Source: Sulfurisoma sp. (GTDB lineage Bacteria; Pseudomonadota; Gammaproteobacteria; Burkholderiales; Rhodocyclaceae). From it: a DNA stretch of 64,000 nucleotides. The position numbers and the translations under genes were made by a program. The DNA lies in NCBI GenBank assembly GCA_030691075.1, contig JAUYFI010000081.1, positions 29,705-93,704 on the forward strand, given 5' to 3'. The notes under the pieces were generated by a model that searched no databases, was not told the DNA's origin, and saw only the letters and a list, made by a program, of their open reading frames with translations. This document shows, in pieces, positions 47,883 to 58,454 of the stretch (position 1 is its first letter; each line of letters opens with the position of its first letter).

Positions 47883-48959
47883 TCACATTGGCGTTGGAGG
47901 AAGCGATTCATCCAGGTGCGCCGCCCATTCGCACCACACCGCCCAGGCCACCGCAAGGACGATGGGGCCGGCGAACAGCCCCACCAGTCCGAAGGCGAGG
48001 ATGCCGCCGAGTACGCCGAACAGCACAAGGAGGAAGGGGATGGTGCCGACGCTGCTGATGAATAGCGGGCGCAGCACGTTATCGAGCTGGCTCACCACCA
48101 CCGCACCCCAGAGCCAGATGCCGATGGCCGCACCGGTCTCGCCCTGGAACAGCAGCCAGGCGCCGGCGCCGCCCCAGGCCAGGGGCGTAGCGAAGGGGAT
48201 CAGGGCGAACAGGGCAGTGAGCACGCCCAGGGTCACCGGCGAGCCCAGCCCGGCCACCCAGTAACCCGCGCCGGCAAAGGCGCCCTGTACCAGGGCGGTG
48301 AGCAGGATGCCGTAGACCACGGCGCGCGTGGTGACTCCGGCGGCGGTGAGATAGCCGTGGGTGCGCGGGCCGATGAAACGCGCCAGGACATGACGCAACT
48401 CGCGCACCATGCGCGCGCCGTTGCGGTAGAAGAAGAACAGGATTACCAGCACCAGAACCAGTTTCGCCAGGTTCCTGCCCACTCCACCGGCCAGCGTCGC
48501 CGCCGCGCCGGCATGCGCCGCGAGCCAGGACTTGGCGGCGGCGGCCACGCCCTGCGGATCGGCCAGCAGCCACGCCCGTTGCTGTGCCAGCCAGTCGCCC
48601 AGCCAGGGTAGGCCGCGCAGCCAGTCGGGCACTACCGGCGGGGCGGCCAGGAAGGCTTGCAGGGCCGGGTAGAGCCGCCCCACCTCCTGCTGCGCCAGCC
48701 AGGCCAGCCAGAGCAAAGGTGCAAACAGCGTCAGCGCCGCCAGCAGCGTGGTCAGGCTGGCGGCCAGGGTGTCGCGTCCGCCGCAGCGCGTGCGTATCCA
48801 CTCAGACAACGGCCAGGAAGCGTAGGCCAGTACTCCCGCCCAGGCCAGTGGCGCAAGAAAGGGACGCACCACCAGGAAGGTGAGCAGCACCAGGCCGGTC
48901 AGCGCCAGCCAGGGTGTCAGGCGGCGGCTGAGGGAGGCGGCGGGCACTGTTGTAGCCAT
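47883..48959 (-). CDS. AI-2E family transporter
   Basis: 358-aa inner-membrane protein with about eight hydrophobic segments. The family-typical carboxyl half reads GYWVAGLGSPVTLGVLTALF, LIPFATPLAWGGAGAWLL, LDNVLRPLFISS and LFGVLGGILAFGLVGLFAGP. Some members of this family have been shown to be Na+(Li+)/H+ antiporters, others to export small molecules. In an operon with a sodium channel and an NhaR-type regulator, cation exchange is the attractive reading, but it is inference. GGAG precedes the ATG at 48959. Confidence 0.9.
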   Translation of the reverse strand: MATTVPAASLSRRLTPWLALTGLVLLTFLVVRPFLAPLAWAGVLAYASWPLSEWIRTRCGGRDTLAASLTTLLAALTLFAPLLWLAWLAQQEVGRLYPALQAFLAAPPVVPDWLRGLPWLGDWLAQQRAWLLADPQGVAAAAKSWLAAHAGAAATLAGGVGRNLAKLVLVLVILFFFYRNGARMVRELRHVLARFIGPRTHGYLTAAGVTTRAVVYGILLTALVQGAFAGAGYWVAGLGSPVTLGVLTALFALIPFATPLAWGGAGAWLLFQGETGAAIGIWLWGAVVVSQLDNVLRPLFISSVGTIPFLLVLFGVLGGILAFGLVGLFAGPIVLAVAWAVWCEWAAHLDESLPPTPM

Positions 48960-49008
48960 GTTGCTGTCTCCATCGAGCGGGATCGGGCACCGGGCGCGGC
49001 GCCGGCGG

Positions 49009-49980
49009 TCAGGTGCCGCGCACCATGGCCATGATCTGGCCGGCGTCGAGCGTGCTCGCCTTCTGTTGAATCTGCGGCAGGTATTGCGTCTGCATCTGCT
49101 TGGCGGGCCCCAGCAGGTTCTGGAACGTGTCGCGCAGCACCGCCGTGCTCATCACGCGCCCGCCGGCATAGTAACGCCTGGCGACCTGTCCCAGCGCATA
49201 GGTGGTGGCGAAGGAGAAGGCCATGCCGGTGGCGGCGCCGCCGAACTGGCCGAAGGTCTTGCCCGCCGCCTTGCCCAGCAGCCCGCCCAGCAACTTGCGG
49301 CCGAACTGTTCGAGATACTGCGACGTCAGGCCGACCCCGGCGGCGGCGATGAATTCCTTGATGTGGCCCTGGTCGAGTTCGACCCCATGCGCCTTGCCGA
49401 GGCCGTAGACCATCTTGATCTGCAAGGGGATGATGGCCATCGACGCCCAGGACTGCGGCAGCAGTTCCAGCGCGCCGTTGAGCAGGCTGAAATTGAGGAT
49501 GGACTTGTCCATCTCGGCCGCGGACACGCTGGGCTGCGTCGCCACCACCGGGCCGGCGGCGCCGGCAGGGGCGGGGGCAGAGGCGGGCGCGGCGGCTTCG
49601 GCGATCTCGACGATGGCATCGGCCTCGCGCTCGAAGGCGGCGGCCTGCCCGGCATCGAGCTTGAGCAGGACTTTCAGTTCGGCCAGAAAACGTTGCTCGG
49701 CCTCGCTCTGACGACCGTCGGCGTCGCAAACGCAAACCGCCATTTCATAGGCGAGCTGGCGCATGCCGGGATCACCCAGGGTTGTTGCGGCGGCATCCAG
49801 GCCGATGCGCTTGAGCAGCACGTCCTGGTAGATGCGGGCGAGATCGGGTGCACCGGCATCACCGCCCAGGGATGCGGCGATGCGGCGGATCTCCTCGCGC
49901 TCGCGGTCGTGCTTGGCGCCATCGGCGAAGGCGGCATGGAGGGCAATGGCGAGGATGGCGCGCTGTTGTTCGGGGTTCAT
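49009..49980 (-). CDS. TerB-like/YcjF-like stress protein
   Basis: 323-aa protein. The amino half (about 1-115) has a TerB-type helical domain with acidic metal-binding loops (HAAFADGAKHDREREEI and VCVCDADGRQSEAEQRFL). An Ala/Pro linker follows. The carboxyl half (about 160-300) resembles the DUF697/YcjF membrane-associated domain (AIIPLQIKMVYGLGKAHG and FGGAATGMAFSFATTYALGQ). TerB domains occur in tellurite and phage/stress systems and bind Ca2+. It starts 17 bases before the sodium channel's stop in operon order. Confidence 0.82.
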   Translation of the reverse strand: MNPEQQRAILAIALHAAFADGAKHDREREEIRRIAASLGGDAGAPDLARIYQDVLLKRIGLDAAATTLGDPGMRQLAYEMAVCVCDADGRQSEAEQRFLAELKVLLKLDAGQAAAFEREADAIVEIAEAAAPASAPAPAGAAGPVVATQPSVSAAEMDKSILNFSLLNGALELLPQSWASMAIIPLQIKMVYGLGKAHGVELDQGHIKEFIAAAGVGLTSQYLEQFGRKLLGGLLGKAAGKTFGQFGGAATGMAFSFATTYALGQVARRYYAGGRVMSTAVLRDTFQNLLGPAKQMQTQYLPQIQQKASTLDAGQIMAMVRGT

Positions 49981-49997
49981 GGTCGGGTACTCTTCCG

Positions 49998-50831
49998 TTA
50001 TGGCGTCATCGTTCGGGTGGGCGCCGCTTGCGCGAGCAGCAGTGTTTTCAGTTCGCGAATTTCATCGCGCAGGGCGCGCACCTCGGTGTGCAGATCGGCC
50101 TCGATGTGCTCCTTGGCCTGCGCTACCGCCGCCACGGTCTCTGCCTGCTCCCGCTCGTTGTAGGTATGCATCGCATTGACGATGATGGCGATGAACAGGT
50201 TGAGCATGGTGAAGGTCGCCACCAGGATGAAAGGTACGAAGAAGATCCAGGCGTAGGGGAAATTTTCCATCACCGGGCGGGCGATGCCCATCGACCAGCT
50301 TTCCAGTGTCATCACCTGGAACAGGGTATAGAGCGAGCGGCCAATATGGCCGAACCATTCCGGGTAGGCTGCGGCGAACAGTTTGGTGGCAATGACCGCG
50401 AACACGTAAAAGATGATCATCAACACCATGGCGATGGATCCCAACCCGGGAATCGCCGCCAGGAGCGCCCCGACGACCCGGCGCATGGAGGGCACCATGG
50501 TCAGCAGGCGCAGCACGCGCAAGACCCGCAGCGCCCGCAGCACGGCGAGCGGGCCGGTGGCCGGCAGCAGGGCGATGGCGACGACGGCGAAGTCGAACAC
50601 GCTCCAGGGGTCGCGCCAGAAGGCCTGCCGGTGGACGTACAGCCGCAGGGCGATTTCCACCACGAACACGCCAAGAATGACCTGGTCGAGCCCGAGAATC
50701 AACCCGCCCGCCGCCGCCATCGCGGCGGGCCAGGTCTCCAGCCCGAGCAGCGCCGCGTTGATCAATATCAGGGCGATGATGGCGCCCTGCACGCGGGGGT
50801 GCTCGATGAAGGAACGCAGGCGGGACGACAT
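49998..50831 (-). CDS. Bacterial voltage-gated sodium channel (NaChBac/NavAb type)
   Basis: 277-aa single-domain six-helix channel that would act as a homotetramer. The voltage sensor S4 has regularly spaced Arg 99, 102, 105 and 108 (LRALRVLRVLRLL). The selectivity filter TLESWSM (175-181) is identical to that of NavAb-type sodium channels. The S6 segment MLNLFIAIIVNAM is followed by a carboxyl coiled coil (EREQAETVAAVAQAKEHIEA onward) typical of tetramer assembly. The start at 50831 overlaps the terC stop by one base. Confidence 0.93.
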   Translation of the reverse strand: MSSRLRSFIEHPRVQGAIIALILINAALLGLETWPAAMAAAGGLILGLDQVILGVFVVEIALRLYVHRQAFWRDPWSVFDFAVVAIALLPATGPLAVLRALRVLRVLRLLTMVPSMRRVVGALLAAIPGLGSIAMVLMIIFYVFAVIATKLFAAAYPEWFGHIGRSLYTLFQVMTLESWSMGIARPVMENFPYAWIFFVPFILVATFTMLNLFIAIIVNAMHTYNEREQAETVAAVAQAKEHIEADLHTEVRALRDEIRELKTLLLAQAAPTRTMTP

Positions 50832-51793
50832 CAGATCGACCCCTTGCGCGTGGCAATCAGGCTGGCAATGACGCTGGCGCCGATCAGCACCGCGACGATG
50901 GCCAGCGAGGCCGCCACCGGCACGTGATACCACGGCATGATGAGCATTTTGGTGCCGATGAAGGTGAGCACCATGGCCAGGCCGTATTTCAGCAGGTGGA
51001 AACGGTCCGCCACATCGGCCAACAGGAAGTACAACGCACGCAGGCCCAGAATGGCGAAGAGGTTGGAGGTGAAAACGATGAAGGGGTCGGTGGTGATGGC
51101 GAAAATGGCCGGAATGGAATCCACGGCGAACACCAGATCCGTCACCTCGATCATGATCAGCACCAGAAACAGCGGCGTGAAATAGCGCACGCCGTCCTTC
51201 ATCACGGCGAATTTCTCGCCGTGATAATCCGCGGTGATGCGCAGATGCCGGCGCGCGAATTTCAGCACCGGGTTCTTCTCCAGATCGGGTTGCTTTTCCG
51301 CCATGACCAGCATGCGCAGGCCGGTGATGACCAGGAAGGCGCCGAAGAGGTAGAGCACCCAGCTGTATTCCCGCACCACCCAGGCTCCGGCCAGGATCAT
51401 GATGGCGCGCATGACGATGGCACCCAGCACGCCATAGACAAGCGCCCGTCGCTGGTATTCGGTGGGAACGTGAAAGGCCGTGAATATCAGCAGGAAGACG
51501 AACACGTTATCCACCGACAGCGATTTCTCGATGAGATAGCCGGTGAAAAATTCCAGCGCCTTGCGCTCGGCGATCTCCGGCCCCACCGTACCGTTCAAAT
51601 ACCACCACAACCCGGCGTTGAATATCAGCGCCAGGCTGAACCAGGCCAGCGACCAGAGCGCCGCTTCCTTGACGCTCACCTTGTGCGCCTTGTTGCCGCC
51701 GAACACGAACAGGTCGAGCGCCAGCATGACCAGCACGAAGCCGATGAAGGCGCCCCACATCCAGGGTTCGCCGATGGGGATTGCGGCGTTCAT
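50831..51793 (-). CDS. TerC/Alx family membrane protein
   Basis: 320-aa protein with nine hydrophobic segments. SLSVDNVFVFLLIF and the paired EVTDLVFAVDSIPAIFAIT carry the conserved acidic metal-transport residues. Alx/TerC members export Mn2+ and, in E. coli, respond to alkaline pH. The gap upstream is only 40 bases, so the Mn-sensing yybP-ykoY riboswitch often seen before such genes is absent here. It has a GAGG ribosome site and is translationally coupled to the sodium channel gene. Confidence 0.93.
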   Translation of the reverse strand: MNAAIPIGEPWMWGAFIGFVLVMLALDLFVFGGNKAHKVSVKEAALWSLAWFSLALIFNAGLWWYLNGTVGPEIAERKALEFFTGYLIEKSLSVDNVFVFLLIFTAFHVPTEYQRRALVYGVLGAIVMRAIMILAGAWVVREYSWVLYLFGAFLVITGLRMLVMAEKQPDLEKNPVLKFARRHLRITADYHGEKFAVMKDGVRYFTPLFLVLIMIEVTDLVFAVDSIPAIFAITTDPFIVFTSNLFAILGLRALYFLLADVADRFHLLKYGLAMVLTFIGTKMLIMPWYHVPVAASLAIVAVLIGASVIASLIATRKGSI

Positions 51794-51833
51794 GTCAAGG
51801 CCTCTTCCGAATCGGGGCGTGCGTCGGGAGGAT

Positions 51834-52709
51834 TCACTGTCCTGCCTTGAGCGCGGCGATGCGCTCCTCCAGGGGCGGATGGGTCATGAACAGGCGCTTG
51901 ATGCCACCACCACCGCCGCCGGCGATGCCGAAGGCGGCCATCTTGTCGGGCAGCGGCTGCGGATGCAGGGCATTCAGGCGCTCCAGCGCGGCGATCATGT
52001 TTTTCCGCCCGGCCAGGCTGGCACCGCCCCGGTCGGCGCGGAACTCGCGCTGGCGCGAGAACCACATGACGATGATCGAGGCGAGGACGCCCAGTACCAG
52101 TTCGGCGATGATCATGGTGACGAAGAAGGCCGGGCCTTGCCCGCGCTCGTTCTTGAAGACCACACGATCCACGGTGTGGCCGATCACCCGCGAGAGGAAC
52201 ATGACGAAGGTGTTCACCACGCCCTGGATCAGCGCCATCGTCACCATGTCGCCGTTGGCGGCGTGGGCGACTTCATGCCCAAGCACCGCCTCGGCTTCCG
52301 GCCGGGTCATCTGTTGCAAGAGGCCGGTGGAGACGGCGATCAGCGAACTGTTCCTGGTCATGCCAGTGGCGAAGGCGTTGACGTCGGGCGAATCGAAAAT
52401 CCCGACCTCGGGCATCTTGATGCCGGCTTCCGCGGAATATTTGCGGACGGTTTCCAGCAGCCAGAATTCGGTCGAATTCGCCGGCGCCTCGATCACCTGC
52501 ACGCCCATCGACTTCTTCACCGTCCATTTGGAAATGGCCAGCGAGATGAACGCGCCACCGAAGCCCATCACCGCCGCAAAAATCAGCAGCGAAGTCAGAT
52601 TCAGGCCCTGGGCCGTGAGATAGGGCTCCACGCCGAGGAGGCGCATGGTGGCCGACAGCACCAGCAAGATGGCCAGGTTGGTGCCGAGGAAGAGCAGGGT
52701 GCGTTTCAT
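51834..52709 (-). CDS. htpX: Membrane protease HtpX
   Basis: 291-aa inner-membrane zinc metalloprotease that degrades misfolded membrane proteins, normally stress-induced. The zinc motif is [15 protein letters not shown]; further ligand Glu lies in [12 protein letters not shown]. Two amino-terminal helices and two further ones match the family. Its presence beside BI-1/YccA (an FtsH modulator type) suggests a membrane quality-control module. Confidence 0.96.
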   Translation of the reverse strand: MKRTLLFLGTNLAILLVLSATMRLLGVEPYLTAQGLNLTSLLIFAAVMGFGGAFISLAISKWTVKKSMGVQVIEAPANSTEFWLLETVRKYSAEAGIKMPEVGIFDSPDVNAFATGMTRNSSLIAVSTGLLQQMTRPEAEAVLGHEVAHAANGDMVTMALIQGVVNTFVMFLSRVIGHTVDRVVFKNERGQGPAFFVTMIIAELVLGVLASIIVMWFSRQREFRADRGGASLAGRKNMIAALERLNALHPQPLPDKMAAFGIAGGGGGGIKRLFMTHPPLEERIAALKAGQ

Positions 52710-52729
52710 GGATGGGTTCTCCCGGTCAG

Positions 52730-53410
52730 TCAGTCACTGCTGTTCATGAAGCCGAGCAGATGCAGCAGGCTGGTGAAGAGGTTGAAGATGGAGACGAACA
52801 GGGTCACCGTCGCCATCACGTAGTTGGTTTCCCCGCCGTGGATGATGTTGCTGGTCTCGTAGAGGATCAGGCCCGACATCAGCAGCACGAAGGCGGCGGA
52901 AACAGTCAGCGACAGCGCCGGAATCTCGAAGAAGATCGCGGCGAGCCCGGCGACGAAGGCCAGCAGGATGCCGACCGTGAGGAAGCCGCCCATGAAGCTG
53001 AAATCCTTGCGGGTGGTCAGCGCGTAGCCGGAGAGGCCGAGGAAGATCGCCGCCGTGCCGCCCATGGCCGTCATCACCGTCTGGCCGCCGTTGGGCAGGC
53101 CGAGGTAGTGGCTGACGATGGGGCCGAGCGTATAGCCCATGAAACCGGTCAGCGCGAAGACCGAGACGATGCCCCAGCCGCTGTTGCGCAGTTTGGTGGT
53201 AGCGAACAGCAGGCCGAAGTAGCCGACCAGGGTAATGATCAGGCCGGGATGCGGCAGCTTCATCGCCACCGCGACCGCGGCGGTGGCGGCCGCGAACAGC
53301 AGCGTCATCGACAGCAGCATGTAGGTGTTGCGGATGACCTTGTTGGTGGCAAGGACGGATTCGGTGCCGCCGTGAGGCAGGGCGATGGCTTGAATTTTCG
53401 AATAGCTCAT
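52730..53410 (-). CDS. BI-1/YccA family membrane protein
   Basis: 226-aa protein with seven hydrophobic segments ([20 protein letters not shown] onward). Family members include YccA, which modulates the FtsH protease, and YetJ, a pH-sensitive calcium leak channel. The late [18 protein letters not shown] holds the Asp/Glu-type sensor position of the family. Start 53410 gives [15 protein letters not shown] with GGAG seven bases upstream. Confidence 0.92.
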   Translation of the reverse strand: MSYSKIQAIALPHGGTESVLATNKVIRNTYMLLSMTLLFAAATAAVAVAMKLPHPGLIITLVGYFGLLFATTKLRNSGWGIVSVFALTGFMGYTLGPIVSHYLGLPNGGQTVMTAMGGTAAIFLGLSGYALTTRKDFSFMGGFLTVGILLAFVAGLAAIFFEIPALSLTVSAAFVLLMSGLILYETSNIIHGGETNYVMATVTLFVSIFNLFTSLLHLLGFMNSSD

Positions 53411-53440
53411 GTGGGTCTCCAAAAAATTGATTCCGATTGA

Positions 53441-53797
53441 TCAGGCTCCGGCCAACAACAGCGTGCTCTGTCGCATCCCGCTCCGGTCGATTTTCACCAG
53501 CCGGGACAATTGACGGGAAACACTTTGGTGCAACCGATCGGTCACGCGATCGATCGCTTGTGCGATGTTGGTTCCCAACGCTTCGATGACGACAACCGTG
53601 TTGTTGTTCATCCTCAGCACGACGCGGCAAAGCTTATCCACGCCGCCACGTTCCGGACCGTTGATGTCGTCGAGGTGCATGGTGGCACCCTGGATGACGT
53701 GGGCAAAGCGGGATAGCGCGACATTCAGCTTGTGCGAGGCAAAGCGGCGCAACTTCGAGGATCCGGGCAGGCCCTTCACTTGAATTTGAACTTGCAT
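53441..53797 (-). CDS. hpf: Ribosome hibernation promotion factor family protein
   Basis: 118-aa short HPF/RaiA-like protein that docks in the ribosomal decoding centre to inactivate or dimerise ribosomes in slow growth. It opens MQVQIQVKGLPGSSKLRRF and has RVVLRMNNNTVVVIEALGTN and the helical AQAIDRVTDRLHQSVSRQL. AGGAG lies seven bases before the ATG. It is the first gene of the operon running to 44031, facing the NhaR-type regulator. Confidence 0.88.
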   Translation of the reverse strand: MQVQIQVKGLPGSSKLRRFASHKLNVALSRFAHVIQGATMHLDDINGPERGGVDKLCRVVLRMNNNTVVVIEALGTNIAQAIDRVTDRLHQSVSRQLSRLVKIDRSGMRQSTLLLAGA

Positions 53798-53865
53798 GAT
53801 TCATCTCCTGGTTGTCGCAGCACCTGCTGCGTGGTAGCAATGTAGCGAAGATGCTTTATCCGGTA

Positions 53866-53907
53866 TAGTCGTATTATCAGAACAAACCATCCGAGATAAT
53901 CGTATTA
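53866..53907. promoter_or_regulatory. Two phased 11-bp boxes between hpf and the LysR gene
   Basis: TAGTCGTATTA (53866-53876) and TAATCGTATTA (53897-53907) differ at one base. Their starts are 31 bp apart, three turns of DNA. They lie in the AT-rich 120-base divergent region, close to the regulator start. This is the arrangement expected of LysR-type recognition and activation sites, so they probably bind the adjacent NhaR-like protein. Confidence 0.6.
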
Positions 53908-53917
53908 ATATTCATCC

Positions 53918-54826
53918 ATGAATCTCAAGCATCTCTACTACTTCTGGAAAGTCGCCAGGCACGGCGGCGTGATGCGTGCCAGCGAGGCGATTCATATCTC
54001 GCCGCAAACCCTCAGCGGCCAGATCAAGCTGCTTGAGGAGCAGCTTGGAACGGCGCTTTTCAGACGACAAGGCCGTTCGCTCGAGCTCACGGATGCCGGC
54101 AGGCTGGCGCTCGAGTACGCCGATGAAATGTTTGCCCTTGGCGCCGAACTCGACCAGGTCATCCGCCAGTATCAGAAGGGGCGGCCGACCGAATTCCGCG
54201 TGGGCGTCTCCGACGCATTGCCGAAGTCGCTGGCCTACCGTTTGCTGCGCCCCGCGGTCAGCCTGCCCGAGCCGGTGCGCATCGTCTGCCGCGAATGGAG
54301 CCTTGACCGGCTGCTGGCGGAACTCGCGCTGCATCGCCTCGATCTGGTGATCGCGGATTCCCCCGTGCCCCCCAATATCGACGTGCGCGCCTACAGCCAC
54401 AAACTTGGGGAATCGGGATTGTCCTTTCTCGCCCATCCCGAACTGGTCCGGCAGGTCACGGAACCCTTCCCGCTTTGCCTGAATCAGCTTCCGATCCTGA
54501 TGCCGGGGGAAGATTCCTCGATGCGGCGAAAACTGATGGAGTGGCTGGACAAGAAGCGTCTCCGGATCACCATCGCCGGGGAGTTCGACGATGCGGCGCT
54601 GATGGCCGCCTTCGGCCGCGAACGGGTCGGCGCTTTCCCGATACCCAGTGTATTGGTCGACGAGTACCTGGCGTCCGGCGAACTGCAGTTGCTGGGCGAC
54701 GCCGATCAGCTTCGTATCGAATATTTCGCCTTGTCGGTGCAGCGTCGCCTGACGCATCCCTGCGTGCTCGCGATCACGTCCAGAGCGGATAGCAGTCTGC
54801 AAAACGCACCGGAACGGCAAGGCTGA
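53918..54826 (+). CDS. nhaR: NhaR-type LysR family transcriptional activator
   Basis: 302-aa regulator. The winged helix-turn-helix (MNLKHLYYFWKVARHGGVMR, then SPQTLSGQIKLLEEQLG) and the effector domain (RVGVSDALPKSLAYRLLRPA, LPILMPGEDSSMRRKLMEWL, GEFDDAALMAAFG) align convincingly with NhaR. In E. coli NhaR activates the sodium/proton antiporter gene nhaA in response to Na+. Here it is divergent from an operon containing a sodium channel and cation pumps. No ribosome site is evident before the ATG. Confidence 0.85.
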   Translation: MNLKHLYYFWKVARHGGVMRASEAIHISPQTLSGQIKLLEEQLGTALFRRQGRSLELTDAGRLALEYADEMFALGAELDQVIRQYQKGRPTEFRVGVSDALPKSLAYRLLRPAVSLPEPVRIVCREWSLDRLLAELALHRLDLVIADSPVPPNIDVRAYSHKLGESGLSFLAHPELVRQVTEPFPLCLNQLPILMPGEDSSMRRKLMEWLDKKRLRITIAGEFDDAALMAAFGRERVGAFPIPSVLVDEYLASGELQLLGDADQLRIEYFALSVQRRLTHPCVLAITSRADSSLQNAPERQG

Positions 54827-54847
54827 CGCGATAGAGAGCCGACTTTC

Positions 54848-56817
<1,970 letters not shown>

Positions 56818-56818
<1 letters not shown>

Positions 56819-57231
56819 TACAGGTGCTCCACCAACTTGCGGATGTTGTCCGGCAGCGGTACCGACTTGCCCGTCGATGGCCGGGTCCACACGATTTTCG
56901 AGGTGCCCTCGGCGTAGAGAGTCTCCTCGCCGACCTTGTAGAGGTCGTGCCAGGTCGGCAGGCTGCTGCGGCCCGGCTTGCCGGCGAAGGTTCTGACCTC
57001 GACCGTGCCCGGATAGGTGAAAGGCACGATGAAGGTACAGCTCGCATGAACGATCACCGGCGCCTCGTCGAGCGTGACGGCGACGCCGTAGCCCAGCGAC
57101 TCCAGCCACTCGATGCGCGCCTGCTCCATGTAGCGGAAATAGACGGTGTTGTTCACATGCCCCATCGCGTCCATGTCGCCCCAGCGGATGGGGACGCGGG
57201 TGGTGTGAACCAGAACGCGGGGGTGTTCCAT
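56818..57231 (-). CDS. Acyl-CoA thioesterase, 4-hydroxybenzoyl-CoA thioesterase family
   Basis: 137-aa hot-dog fold thioesterase. The catalytic-Asp segment is [20 protein letters not shown]. It hydrolyses acyl-CoA; the chain-length preference is not visible. It sits between the thiolase and acetoacetyl-CoA synthetase genes, where it may release acetoacetate or limit CoA trapping. An AAGGG site lies four bases upstream of the ATG. Confidence 0.92.
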
Positions 57232-57238
57232 GCTGCCC

Positions 57239-58444
57239 TTATTGCGAGAGGTTTTCGAACAGCGCCGCCGCGCCCATGCCGGTGCCGATGCACATCGTCA
57301 CCATGCCGTAACGCTGCTGCGTGCGCTTGAGGCCGTGCAGCAGCGTCGCGGTGCGGATGGCGCCGGTGGCGCCGAGCGGATGGCCGAGCGCGATGGCGCC
57401 GCCCAGCGGGTTGACCTTCGCCGGGTCGAGGCCGACGCTGCGAATCACCGCCAGGGCCTGCGCGGCGAAGGCCTCGTTGAGCTCGATCCAGCCGACGTCG
57501 GCGAGATTCACGCCGGCCTGCTTGAGCACGCGCGGGATCGCCTCGATCGGCCCGATGCCCATGATCTCGGGTGGCACGCCGGCCACCGCGAAGCCGGCGA
57601 AGCGCGCCAGCGGTTGCAGGTTGAATTCCTTGAGGATATTTTCCGACACCAGCAGGGTCGCTCCGGCGCCGTCGGACATCTGCGAGCTGTTGCCGGCCGT
57701 GACCGAGCCCTTCGCCGCAAACACCGGCCGCAACTTCGCCAGGCCCGCGATGCTGGAATCGGCGCGCGGCCCCTCGTCGGTGTCGGCCAGGCGCTGCTTG
57801 ACGCGTACCTCGCCGGTCGCAAGGTCCGGCAGATGATCGGCGATCGGGTGCGGCGTGATCTCGGCCTTGAAGTGGCCGGCGACGATGGCCGCCAGCGCCT
57901 TCTGGTGCGAGCCGAAGGCGAAGGCATCCTGGTCTTCGCGCGAGACCTGCCACTGCGCCGCCACCCGCTCGGCGGTCAGGCCCATGCCGTAGGCGATGGC
58001 GTAGTTCTCCTCCTTCTCGAAGATCGCCGGGTTCATGGCGATCTTGTTGCCCATCATGGTGCCCATCATCGACATCGTCTCGGTGCCGGCCGCGAGCATC
58101 ACGTCGGCCTCGCCGAGACGAATGCGGTCGGCCGCCATCGCCACCGACTGCACGCCCGAGGAACAGAAACGATTGATGGTGATGCCGGGCACGGTCTTGG
58201 GCAACCCGGCCAGCAACACGCCGATACGCGCCACGTTCATGCCCTGCTCGCCCTCGGGCATGGCGCAGCCGACGATGACGTCGCCGACCCGCGCCGGATC
58301 GATCCGCGGCACCTGCGCCAGCACCGCCTGGAGCACATGCGCGAGCATGTCGTCGGGGCGCACGTTCTTGAACATGCCGTTCTTCTTGCCCACCGGCAGC
58401 CGCGTCGCGGCGACGATGTAGGCGTCCTGGATTTGCTTGGCCAT
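57239..58444 (-). CDS. fadA: Acetyl-CoA C-acyltransferase (thiolase)
   Basis: 401-aa thiolase of beta-oxidation. The acyl-accepting Cys lies in NRFCSSGVQSVAM, the general-base His in GGAIALGHPLGATGA and the second Cys in VTMCIGTGMG. Downstream of the fused dehydrogenase/hydratase gene by 10 bases, the usual fadBA order. It cleaves 3-ketoacyl-CoA to acetyl-CoA and a shortened acyl-CoA. Confidence 0.95.
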   Translation of the reverse strand: MAKQIQDAYIVAATRLPVGKKNGMFKNVRPDDMLAHVLQAVLAQVPRIDPARVGDVIVGCAMPEGEQGMNVARIGVLLAGLPKTVPGITINRFCSSGVQSVAMAADRIRLGEADVMLAAGTETMSMMGTMMGNKIAMNPAIFEKEENYAIAYGMGLTAERVAAQWQVSREDQDAFAFGSHQKALAAIVAGHFKAEITPHPIADHLPDLATGEVRVKQRLADTDEGPRADSSIAGLAKLRPVFAAKGSVTAGNSSQMSDGAGATLLVSENILKEFNLQPLARFAGFAVAGVPPEIMGIGPIEAIPRVLKQAGVNLADVGWIELNEAFAAQALAVIRSVGLDPAKVNPLGGAIALGHPLGATGAIRTATLLHGLKRTQQRYGMVTMCIGTGMGAAALFENLSQ

Positions 58445-58454
58445 GATCTTTCCC

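Noticed and set aside
51794..51833. Mn-sensing yybP-ykoY riboswitch before the TerC gene
   Set aside because: Only 40 bases separate HtpX and TerC; the aptamer would not fit and no such structure is seen.
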